Source: Xanthobacter flavus
GTDB taxonomy: Bacteria; Pseudomonadota; Alphaproteobacteria; Rhizobiales; Xanthobacteraceae
Length of the DNA: 64,000 bases
Direction: 5' to 3'
Assembly: GCF_017875275.1 (NCBI RefSeq)
Contig: NZ_JAGGML010000001.1
Span: forward strand, 434,001 to 498,000
In this document: positions 1 to 7,085 of the stretch, piece after piece
Position numbering within the stretch: position 1 is the stretch's first letter
How the letters are laid out: each line of letters begins with the position of its first letter
The notes under the pieces: model-generated
The model's database searches: none
Told to the model about the DNA's origin: nothing
What the model saw: only the letters and a program-made list of their open reading frames with translations
Translations under genes and position numbers: made by a program

Positions 1-1904
1 GTGAGCTGGGCATCGGTGCCCGGGGGCAGCGTGTCGGAGCGGAAATAGGCGATGCGCGCCACCTCGGCGAGGCTGAGGCGCGCGGTGCCGCCGGCCCTGT
101 CCACCACCTCGGCATCGACGAGATCGAGGTCGTCCGGCTGCGCCTGGAGGATGGCGGCGGCAACGTTCAGCACGTTGGCCTTGAGCTTCCGCGCCGCCTG
201 CAACGCCGTCTCGCCGCCGATGCCGGCACCACGGCAGGCCCAGGTCGCACCGCCATGGGGCGTTACCTCGGTGTCGCCGGTGATGACGCGCACGATGTCG
301 CGCGAGACGCCGAGATAATCGGCGACGATCTGGCCGATGATGGCCTCCGTCCCCTGCCCCTGCTCCGTCACCGAGATGAGGCAGCGCACCTCGCCGGAGG
401 GGGTGATCTGGATGACCGCCCCATCCTGCGCCGAGATGCGCGCGCCGCCGATGCCGTAGAAGGCGGGCGTGGGATTGGTGATCTCCACGAAAGCCGCGAT
501 GCCGATGCCACGATGGATGCCGCGGGCGCGCAGCTCCGCCTGCTCGGCGCGCAGGCGATCGTAATCCATCAGCGTCTTGAGCTTGGCGAGGCAGGCCTCG
601 TGGGAGAGTTGCTCGAACTTGTAGCCTGTGAGCGATTGGCAGGGATAGGCATCGTCCGGAATGAGGTTGCGCGCGCGCACCTCGAACGGGTCGAGGCCAG
701 TCGCGGCCGCCGCCTTCTCCATCAGATGCTCGGTCACGGCGCAGGCGATGGGATGGCCGACGGCGCGATACTGGCTGGTCTGCGTCTTGTTCTGGAACAC
801 CACCTTCAGGTCGGCGCGATAGGCCTCCAGCCGATAGGGCGCGCCGATGAGGCGGATGACCTGGTTGCCCTCCACCGCGCTGGTGCGGGGATAGGTGGAG
901 AAGGGGCCGATGGCGGTCTCGTCCTCCACCGCCATGGCGAGGATCCGGCCGTCCGCCCCCACTGCCGCCTTCGCCTTCACGCGATGGTCGCGGGCATGGA
1001 TGTCGGAGACGAAGGCCTCCAGCCGGTCGGCCACATATTTCACCGGCCGGCGAGCCAGCATGGACAGGCCGATAACCGCCATGTCCTCGTGATAGACGTG
1101 CAGCTTCACACCGAAGGAGCCGCCGACATCCGGGGCCGCAACGCGCACCCGGCCCTCCGGAATGCCGTAGTGCCGCGAATAGAGATCCTGGAACTGGAAC
1201 GGCGTCTGGGTGCCGTGGTGGACGGTGAGCGCGTGCACGCTGGCATCGTAATCGGCGATGAGCGCGCGCGGCTCCAGCGTCACGCCGGTATGGCGGCCGA
1301 AGGCGAGATCCGCCTCCACGACATGCGCGGCAGAGGCGAAAAGATCGTCGACCGCGCCGCTTTCCAGCGAAGAACGGAAGCACAGATTGTCGGCGAAGCC
1401 CTCGACGAGACGCGGCGCATCGGGCGCGAGCGCGGTGTCGAGATCGGCGAGGATGGGAAGATCCTCGAATTCGATCTCCACCAGCTCGCAGGCATCCTCG
1501 GCAGCGGCACGGCTTTCCGCCACCACGGCCACCACCGCCTGCCCGCTCCAGGTCACGCGATCGAGCGGCAGCGGGAGCTGGGGCTCGGACTTCATGCCCT
1601 TGAAATGATCGAGCGTGCCGACCCATGGCGTGCAGAGCTTCGCAAGGTCCTCGCCCGTCGCCACCAGCGCGACACCGGGCGCCGCGCGCGCGGCCTCCAC
1701 ATCGATGCGCAGAATGCGCGCATGGGCGAAAGGCGAGCGCACGAAGGCCGCATGGAGCATGCGCGGCAGCTTCATGTCGGTGACGTAATTGCCCCGCCCG
1801 GCCACGAGCCTCTTGGCATTGGGGCGCGGCAGCGGACGGCCCACATGGACGCCCGGCTGGAGATGGGGCGCGGCGCCGAGGGGACGATCGAACGGCGCGT
1901 TCAT
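1..1904 (-). CDS. Xanthine dehydrogenase/aldehyde oxidase-family molybdopterin-binding subunit (partial, C-terminus off window)
   Basis: This is the large, molybdenum-cofactor subunit of a three-subunit molybdenum hydroxylase. About 634 codons are present, running off the left edge, so the C-terminal part with the expected catalytic Glu is not visible. The ATG at 1904 overlaps the stop of the 2Fe-2S subunit (ATGA), giving translational coupling and the family order FAD, FeS, Mo. The frame is open throughout and reads as a CoxL/XdhB-like protein: an N-terminal VGRPLPRPNAKRLVAGRG segment, then the substrate-loop region TSQYRAVGHPIACAVTEHL. That loop has neither AYxCSFR (form I CO dehydrogenase) nor AYRGAGR (form II type), so I infer an aldehyde or N-heterocycle hydroxylase rather than CO dehydrogenase. 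The substrate is unknown. The family is certain; specificity is not. Confidence 0.93.
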   Translation of the reverse strand, partial: MNAPFDRPLGAAPHLQPGVHVGRPLPRPNAKRLVAGRGNYVTDMKLPRMLHAAFVRSPFAHARILRIDVEAARAAPGVALVATGEDLAKLCTPWVGTLDHFKGMKSEPQLPLPLDRVTWSGQAVVAVVAESRAAAEDACELVEIEFEDLPILADLDTALAPDAPRLVEGFADNLCFRSSLESGAVDDLFASAAHVVEADLAFGRHTGVTLEPRALIADYDASVHALTVHHGTQTPFQFQDLYSRHYGIPEGRVRVAAPDVGGSFGVKLHVYHEDMAVIGLSMLARRPVKYVADRLEAFVSDIHARDHRVKAKAAVGADGRILAMAVEDETAIGPFSTYPRTSAVEGNQVIRLIGAPYRLEAYRADLKVVFQNKTQTSQYRAVGHPIACAVTEHLMEKAAAATGLDPFEVRARNLIPDDAYPCQSLTGYKFEQLSHEACLAKLKTLMDYDRLRAEQAELRARGIHRGIGIAAFVEITNPTPAFYGIGGARISAQDGAVIQITPSGEVRCLISVTEQGQGTEAIIGQIVADYLGVSRDIVRVITGDTEVTPHGGATWACRGAGIGGETALQAARKLKANVLNVAAAILQAQPDDLDLVDAEVVDRAGGTARLSLAEVARIAYFRSDTLPPGTDAQL

Positions 1905-2398
1905 TCCGCGCCCTCCCCGTTCAGCTTGCGGGCGGCGGCCTCAATGGCGTCCACGATAGCCTCATAGCCGGTGCAGCGGCAGTAATTGCCGGAAATGGCG
2001 TCGCGAATTTCCTCGCGATCCGGCACCGTGCCTTTCGTGATCAGGGCATGGGCGTTCACCAGCATGCCCGGCGTGCAGAAGCCGCATTGCAGCGCGTTGC
2101 GCTCGTGAAACGCCTGCTGGAGCGGCGCCAGCGCGCCGCTGGCCACCAGCCCCTCCACCGTCTCGACGCGCTGGCCCTGCGCCTGAACGGCGAAGACGAG
2201 GCAGGAATGGACGGGAACGCCGTCCAGCAGCACGAGGCAGGCACCGCACGCGCCCATCTCGCAGCCCACATGGGTGGCGGTGAGTTCGAGGTCCGTGCGC
2301 AGGAAGTCCGCCAGCGTCGTGCGCGGCGCGACCATGCGCGCGGTTTCCACGCCGTTGACGGTGAGCGTGAGGGGGACGGCGCCCGCCATCATGTTCAT
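1901..2398 (-). CDS. [2Fe-2S] subunit of molybdenum hydroxylase (CoxS/XdhC-like)
   Basis: Electron-transfer subunit of the molybdenum hydroxylase, 165 aa, the usual length for this family. It shows both cluster-binding sets: the plant-ferredoxin-type Cys46, Cys51, Cys54 and Cys66 (core CEMGACGAC), and the second cluster Cys105, Cys108, Cys140 and Cys142 (QCGFCTPG and NYCRCTGY). The latter is the 2Fe-2S cluster next to the molybdenum cofactor in this family. Its start overlaps the stop of the FAD subunit by ATGA, and its stop overlaps the Mo subunit start in the same way. The three genes are therefore a tightly coupled operon making an FAD/2x[2Fe-2S]/Mo cytosolic oxidoreductase. Confidence 0.96.
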   Translation of the reverse strand: MNMMAGAVPLTLTVNGVETARMVAPRTTLADFLRTDLELTATHVGCEMGACGACLVLLDGVPVHSCLVFAVQAQGQRVETVEGLVASGALAPLQQAFHERNALQCGFCTPGMLVNAHALITKGTVPDREEIRDAISGNYCRCTGYEAIVDAIEAAARKLNGEGAE

Positions 2399-3255
2399 CA
2401 GCAGGTCTCCAGCTTGCGCAGCAGACGGCCCAGCAGCACGCGGGCGAGGTGCCGGCGCATGGCGGCGGGGATTTCGGCGTCGTCGAGCGGGTCGATGTCC
2501 GCATCAAGCGCGCGCTGGGCCGCGGCGATGGCGTCGGCGTCGAGCGCCTTGCCGGCGATCTCGGCCTCAGCATTGCGGGCGCGCACCGGCGTCGGACCAA
2601 CCGAGAAAAGAGCGATGCGCGGGTTCGCGATCACTGCCCCGTCGCGCTCGGCGAGAACGCCGCCACCGACCATGGCGTAATCGCCGCGCCGGCGTGCCAT
2701 CTCATCGAAGGCCCAGACATGGCGCGGACCGGCAGCCGGCACATGCAGCGCCACGAGGATTTCACCGGGCACCATCGCCGTCTGGTAGAGATCCTGGAAG
2801 TAATCGTCCGCCGGGACGCGCCGAAGCCCGGACGCGCCGGAAATCTCCATCTCCGCGCCCATGGCCAGCATCATCGCGGGGAATTCTGACGCCGGATCGG
2901 CCAGCGCCACGCTGCCGCCGACCGTGCCGCGATTGCGGATGGCGGGATGGGCGACGAAGGGCGCAGCGGCCGCCAGCAACGGCGCATGGGCGCGGATGAG
3001 CGGCTCGGTCAGCGTTTCGGCGTGGCGGGTGAGGCCACCTATGCGCAGGCTCTCCCCCTCAAGCTGGATGCCGCGCATCTCGGGAATCGCGGAGAGGTCG
3101 ATGAGAACCTGCGGCGCCTGAAGCCGCATCGCCAGCGCCGGCACGAGGCTCTGGCCGCCGGAGATATAGCTCGCGTCCCCATCGGCCCCGTCGAAGGCGG
3201 CATGCGCTTCGGCAAGGGATGAGGGACGCGCATAGGCGAAAGCGCGGGCTTTCAA
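2398..3255 (-). CDS. FAD-binding subunit of molybdenum hydroxylase (CoxM-like)
   Basis: FAD subunit that passes electrons from the iron-sulfur clusters to an acceptor. It has 285 aa, as expected for CoxM-type proteins. The two FAD-contact motifs are present: SGGQSLVPALAMR at about residues 32-44 and AIRNRGTVGGSVALADPASE at 105-124. The start is TTG at 3255, preceded by GGAGG about 5 bases upstream; no better in-frame start is seen. It is the first gene of the operon and lies 31 bp downstream of a perfect 20-bp palindrome (3287-3306) on a sigma70-like promoter. A divergent TetR regulator on the other side of the gap is the obvious candidate controller. Confidence 0.95.
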   Translation of the reverse strand: MKARAFAYARPSSLAEAHAAFDGADGDASYISGGQSLVPALAMRLQAPQVLIDLSAIPEMRGIQLEGESLRIGGLTRHAETLTEPLIRAHAPLLAAAAPFVAHPAIRNRGTVGGSVALADPASEFPAMMLAMGAEMEISGASGLRRVPADDYFQDLYQTAMVPGEILVALHVPAAGPRHVWAFDEMARRRGDYAMVGGGVLAERDGAVIANPRIALFSVGPTPVRARNAEAEIAGKALDADAIAAAQRALDADIDPLDDAEIPAAMRRHLARVLLGRLLRKLETC

Positions 3256-3286
3256 GGCAGTCCTCCCGGTTCTCGTGGCTTCATTT

Positions 3287-3306
3287 TTGTGACCACTTGG
3301 TCACAA
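3287..3306. promoter_or_regulatory. Perfect 20-bp palindrome, probable TetR-family operator
   Basis: The half-sites TTGTGACCA (3287-3295) and TGGTCACAA (3298-3306) are exact reverse complements separated by CT. Perfect 9-bp arms with a 2-bp centre fit a homodimeric TetR-family operator. The site overlaps the -10 and start region of the molybdenum hydroxylase operon and lies about 290 bp upstream of the divergent TetR gene. That this TetR binds here is an inference from position. Confidence 0.65.
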
Positions 3307-3334
3307 CATGATCTCAGGCCCATCTTCCTGTCAA
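3305..3334 (-). promoter_or_regulatory. Sigma70-like promoter of the molybdenum hydroxylase operon
   Basis: Reading the minus strand, a consensus -35 TTGACA lies at 3334-3329. After an 18-nt spacer comes a weaker -10 CATGTT at 3310-3305 (17 nt if TCATGT is used). The palindromic operator starts inside this -10 and covers the predicted transcription start, an arrangement expected for repression. This is read from sequence only. Confidence 0.6.
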
Positions 3335-3599
3335 TAGTGCTGCCGCGCGAATGTCGGTGAACTTGGGGCGTGCCCGCCGCGATGCCGATTTTGCAATGCA
3401 TCACAACGCTATTCCCATATGTATATAGGATTAAACATACCTCTCTTCTTTTCCTCGACTTGCACCTTCTCGCCCGGCCCGTGCAGCGCGGCCAACCGCC
3501 GCCGACTCCCTCCTGTGATCGGAAGCCCTTGGTGACACGGAGCGCTTGCGCTATCGCAGGAATGGTGGGCGCCCGGCCCATGCGCCGAACGGACGAGCC

Positions 3600-4280
3600 T
3601 TGAAGCCCCCTCCCGACCCGAAGCCGACTCCGCCCGCCCGCCGCCGCCAGCACATGCGCGCGGCGGATCGCGAGCAGGCGATCATCGAGGAAGCCGTCCG
3701 CTTCTTCGCCGAGCACGGGTTCGAGGGTCAGACCCGCGAACTGGCGAAGCGGATGGGAATTACCCATTCCGCCATCTATCGCTACATCCCTTCCAAGGAA
3801 GCGCTCATCGAGCGGGTGTACGAGCACGTCTATCTCAGCCGCTGGAAGGCGGACTGGGCGGCGCTGGTGACGGACCGATCGATGCCGCTGGAAGCCCGGC
3901 TCACCCAATTCTATCTCGAATATGTCGAGAAGGTTTTCGATTACCACTGGGTGCGGATCTTCGCGTTCTCGGGCCTGAAGTCGTTCGACATCACCAGCCG
4001 CTATCTCACCATCGTCCGTGACCAGATCATTTTACCGGCCTGCGCCGAGTTGCGCGCAGAGCTGAAGCTGCCGCCCCCGAGCGAGACTCCCGTGAGCGAG
4101 CGCGAGGCGGAGCTGTTCTGGGGGCTGCACGGGCGCATCTTCTATCTCGCCATCCGCCGCTATGTGTACGGGACCACAACCCCGGAGAATCTCGATCCCG
4201 TGGTGAGAGACGCCGTACGCGCCTTCCGGGCCGGCGTCGCGCCCGTGCTGACGGACATCCTCGCGCAAGCCGATTCCTGA
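3600..4280 (+). CDS. TetR/AcrR-family transcriptional regulator
   Basis: A DNA-binding repressor-type regulator of about 226 aa. The N-terminal helix-turn-helix domain is clear: AIIEEAVRFFAEHGFEG, then TRELAKRMGITHSAIYRY and PSKEALIERVYEHVY. The rest is the variable ligand-binding domain, from which no ligand can be read. The start is uncertain. TTG at 3600 gives a proline-rich leader, ATG at 3654 would give 208 aa beginning just before the HTH, and TTG at 3546 is also open. It is divergent from the molybdenum hydroxylase operon, whose promoter carries a perfect palindrome, so I infer that it controls that operon in response to its substrate or a related compound. Confidence 0.9.
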   Translation: MKPPPDPKPTPPARRRQHMRAADREQAIIEEAVRFFAEHGFEGQTRELAKRMGITHSAIYRYIPSKEALIERVYEHVYLSRWKADWAALVTDRSMPLEARLTQFYLEYVEKVFDYHWVRIFAFSGLKSFDITSRYLTIVRDQIILPACAELRAELKLPPPSETPVSEREAELFWGLHGRIFYLAIRRYVYGTTTPENLDPVVRDAVRAFRAGVAPVLTDILAQADS

Positions 4281-4571
4281 ATGATTGCAAGCGCGGCCTT
4301 AGGCAACGCTGGCTCACGCAAGGTCATCTGGCCCCCTCGCCAAAGCGGGCGTCGCTTGGTAAAGTTTCCGTGCGATCGGCCTTGTTCTCGCCGTCGTGAT
4401 CTGGTCTAGCGAGGGGCGTAAAGGGAAAAGAAACCGAATTTCGGCAGGTTTGCAGGGCTGGAGGGACTGTGCGGCGGGGCCGCGCGGGCGCGGCGTTCCG
4501 GGCGGTGGTCGGTCGGAGATGATCCGAACCGGGTATGGCTTGTGCGGTGCGGTAGACCGAAGGACCCTGGG
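4281..4571. other. Intergenic region upstream of the DUF2778 gene
   Basis: About 290 bp between the TetR stop and the DUF2778 start. I see no gene, no strong hairpin and no convincing -35/-10 pair. Around 4420-4445 there is a purine-rich, less GC-rich patch that might be part of a promoter. Confidence 0.3.
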
Positions 4572-5876
4572 ATGGACGAACGGAGCCGGCAGCGACCGGC
4601 AGCGCTGATAGCGGGGACCATGAGGCACTCGGACCGTCAGGAATTCGCGGCTTGGCAGGACCACGCGGGCGACCAGCACGCACGCGGGGACCATGATGCC
4701 GGTTTGCGTGAACACGGTGAGTGGGACCGCGACGAGGCCGATCCCCACGCCGACTGGCATGACCGGGCCGACTGGCACTGGACGCCCCATATTCACGAGG
4801 AAGAGGTCGACGCCTCGGACTACGATCCCCACGCTGGCGATCCGCGTCCCGAAGGGCTCTCCCGCCGCGGCACGCTCGTCGGCATCGGCACCGGGATTGT
4901 CGCCGGGCTGCTGGTTGCCGCTGGAGCGGTCTGGTATTCGCAGGGCTCGTTCGCATTCGGCGTCTCCGCGCCGCCGCCTCAGGTATCGCAGCGCCCCGTG
5001 GTGCGCGAGCTGAGCATGGCGGCCGCCGGCGCGACCGTGACGGAGATTTCCCTCGTCGTCGGCTCCGGGTCTCTGGGCGTCGATGCCTCAAGCATCTACC
5101 TCACCAACGTCGCCGCCGATGGCCGGTCCTTCGCCGCCACGGCAGAGCCTTCCGACAATTCCCAGCGCCTCACCGGCCGCGTCGTGCCGCTGCCCATGGC
5201 CAATCCGCTGAACCGCAACCAGGTCGCGGCGGCGGACGGAATAAAGGCCCTGGAACAGTTCGATCAGGGTGCGGTGCCCCTGCCCCTGCGCAAGCCGGCC
5301 ATGCCGACCCAGCGCCTAGCGTACGCCTCTCTTCCCGACGCCTCGCTCACGGACGCGCCCTCCGCAGTCCCAGGCAGCCAGGCTCCGACGCCGGATACCC
5401 CGACCCCGTTGTCCGAGGATGAGCCGGCCCTGCCCTCCGCCGGCAGCGGCTATGCCATCTACGATATCAAGGCCAAGGTGGTCTACATGCCGAACGGGGA
5501 TCGGCTGGAGGCCCATTCGGGCTACGGCGATACCTTCGACGACATCCGTGCCGTCAACAAGCGCATGGTGGGCCCCACCCCGCCCAACACCTACCAGCTG
5601 ACCATGCGCGAATCGCTGTTCCATGGAACAGAGGCGGTGCGCCTCAACCCGGTCGGAACGGGCAGGATGTATGGCCGCACGGGCATCCTCGCGCATCCCT
5701 ATCTCCTTGGTCCGCGTGGCGATTCCAACGGCTGCGTCTCCATCAAGGACTACGGCCGCTTCCTCGCCGCCTTTAAGCGGGGCGAGGTCAAGAAAATGGT
5801 CGTGGTGGCCGAGCTGAAGAACGGTCCGAAGCGCGAAGAGAATTTCCTCCTGTCCTTCCTGAAGCCGAAGGACTGA
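4572..5876 (+). CDS. DUF2778 (L,D-transpeptidase-like) single-pass membrane protein
   Basis: A 434-aa protein in three parts. First is an N-terminal tail of about 95 residues unusually rich in His, Asp and Trp. Next comes one transmembrane helix (GTLVGIGTGIVAGLLVAAGA) preceded by Arg-Arg, so the tail should be cytosolic and the rest periplasmic. After a Pro/Ala-rich linker, the C-terminal domain of about 140 residues matches DUF2778. It has the L,D-transpeptidase-like signature of a His (ILAHPYLLGPRG) followed by SNGCVSIKDY with the putative catalytic Cys. Proteins of this fold act on peptidoglycan stem peptides, and some relatives (Tlde1) are interbacterial effectors. The exact role here is unknown. 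ATG 4572 was chosen for its AAGGA about 8 bases upstream; GTG at 4542 is also open. Confidence 0.8.
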   Translation: MDERSRQRPAALIAGTMRHSDRQEFAAWQDHAGDQHARGDHDAGLREHGEWDRDEADPHADWHDRADWHWTPHIHEEEVDASDYDPHAGDPRPEGLSRRGTLVGIGTGIVAGLLVAAGAVWYSQGSFAFGVSAPPPQVSQRPVVRELSMAAAGATVTEISLVVGSGSLGVDASSIYLTNVAADGRSFAATAEPSDNSQRLTGRVVPLPMANPLNRNQVAAADGIKALEQFDQGAVPLPLRKPAMPTQRLAYASLPDASLTDAPSAVPGSQAPTPDTPTPLSEDEPALPSAGSGYAIYDIKAKVVYMPNGDRLEAHSGYGDTFDDIRAVNKRMVGPTPPNTYQLTMRESLFHGTEAVRLNPVGTGRMYGRTGILAHPYLLGPRGDSNGCVSIKDYGRFLAAFKRGEVKKMVVVAELKNGPKREENFLLSFLKPKD

Positions 5877-5974
5877 CGGCGGCGCGGGTGCCTTCACCAA
5901 GGGTATCACCTTGGGTCAAGAGGACTTAAGGCCGAGCCCATCTCGGGCTATAAGGGGTGCGGAGGAACGCACCT

Positions 5975-6958
5975 ATGAGCTTTAAATTCCTGACGAGACT
6001 GGTATCTGCCGCGGCCATCGGCTTCGCCGCCATGACCGCGACCGCCTCGGCGCAGACTTATCCGGACCGGCCCGTCCGCCTTGTCGTGCCCTTCGCCGCC
6101 GGCGGCTCCACCGACATCGTTGCCCGCATCATCGCCGCCAAGATGAGCGAGATCCTGAAGCAGCAGGTGATCGTCGAGAATCGCGCGGGCGCGGGCGGCA
6201 ATGCGGGCGCTGCGGCGGTGGCCCGGTCTGCACCGGACGGCTACACCGTGCTGATGGGCACGGTCGCGACCCATGCCATCAATCCCGCCCTCTATGTGAA
6301 GATGCCCTACGACCCGGTGAAGGACTTCGCGCCGGTGTCCCTGCTGGTCAACGTGCCCAACGTCATCGTCGTCAATCCGTCGCTGAACGTGAAGACGGTG
6401 AAGGAGCTGATCGACCTGCTGAAGGCCAACCCCGACAAGTACGACTACGCCTCGTCCGGCATCGGGACGCCGCTGCACCTGTCGGGCGCCCTGTTCGAGA
6501 GCATGTCCGGCACCAAGATGGTGCATGTGCCCTACAAGGGCGCCGGGCCGGCGCTGCTCGACGTGGTGGGCGGTCAGGTGAAGATCATGTTCGACAATCT
6601 GCCGTCGTCCATCGGCCAGATCCGCAAGGGTGGCGTCATCGGGCTCGCGGTGACCACCAAGGAGCGTTCGCCGGCCGCGCCGGAGATTCCGACCGTCGCG
6701 GAATCGGGCCTGCCCGGATACGAGACCTACAGCTGGAACGCGATCTTCGCGCCCGCCGGTACCCCGCAGGCCTATATCGACATTCTCGCCAAGGCCGGCG
6801 CGGAAGCGGTGGCGGACCCCGCGGTGAAGGCGCGCCTCGCCGACCTGTCGGCCGTTGCGGTCGGCTCCACCCCGGCCCAGCTCGCCGACCATGTGAAGGC
6901 CGAAATCGCCAAATGGGGCCCGGTGGTCAAGGCGTCCGGCGCGTCGGTGAACGAGTAG
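5975..6958 (+). CDS. Tripartite tricarboxylate transporter (Bug/TctC family) substrate-binding protein
   Basis: Periplasmic solute-binding protein of the Bug/TctC family, 327 aa, the standard length. A Sec signal peptide covers about residues 1-26 with a likely cut after TATASA. The mature start [20 protein letters not shown] is the diagnostic Bug N-terminus, followed by [19 protein letters not shown] and the [21 protein letters not shown] region. ATG 5975 has GGAGG 9 bases upstream; the frame is open back to a GTG at 5957. No TctA/TctB membrane partners lie nearby, which is common because Bug genes are often orphans. Ligands of the family are carboxylates, but the one bound here cannot be read. 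It is followed by a strong terminator. Confidence 0.95.
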   Translation: MSFKFLTRLVSAAAIGFAAMTATASAQTYPDRPVRLVVPFAAGGSTDIVARIIAAKMSEILKQQVIVENRAGAGGNAGAAAVARSAPDGYTVLMGTVATHAINPALYVKMPYDPVKDFAPVSLLVNVPNVIVVNPSLNVKTVKELIDLLKANPDKYDYASSGIGTPLHLSGALFESMSGTKMVHVPYKGAGPALLDVVGGQVKIMFDNLPSSIGQIRKGGVIGLAVTTKERSPAAPEIPTVAESGLPGYETYSWNAIFAPAGTPQAYIDILAKAGAEAVADPAVKARLADLSAVAVGSTPAQLADHVKAEIAKWGPVVKASGASVNE

Positions 6959-7023
6959 TCGAACCGAAGGGCCAGCCTGCCCCTGCGGCGCGGTTGCGCC
7001 TTCGGGCGGGGATGAGGATGCTG

Positions 7024-7054
7024 CAGGCGCGGGGGGCACCTCCGCGCCTGTTTT
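7024..7054 (+). terminator. Rho-independent terminator after the Bug-type binding protein
   Basis: Perfect 9-bp stem CAGGCGCGG (7024-7032) and CCGCGCCTG (7042-7050) with a 9-nt loop and then TTTT. It ends only about 32 bp before the start of the PQQ dehydrogenase. It therefore separates the two genes, or acts as an attenuator for the second one. Confidence 0.75.
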
Positions 7055-7085
7055 GCGTCACGACACCCGGACCCATCCATTGCCG

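Larger units (their letters stand above)
3256..3599. other. Divergent intergenic region between Mo-hydroxylase operon and TetR gene
   Basis: This gap of about 340 bp holds the operon promoter and palindrome described separately. The stretch around 3390-3470 is clearly richer in A+T than its surroundings, as expected of regulatory DNA. No convincing promoter for the TetR gene could be fixed. No protein-coding frame is supported beyond the possible upstream TTG start of the TetR gene at 3546. Confidence 0.5.

Noticed and set aside
255-1967. 570-codon plus-strand open frame opposite the Mo-hydroxylase large subunit
   Set aside because: It is the antisense shadow of the real minus-strand gene: no family motif, Arg/His/Gly-rich composition, and no ribosome-binding site. 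High GC keeps such frames open throughout the window.
1-3255. CO dehydrogenase (coxMSL) assignment
   Set aside because: Gene order matches, but the substrate loop lacks AYxCSFR and AYRGAGR; kept as an unassigned molybdenum hydroxylase.
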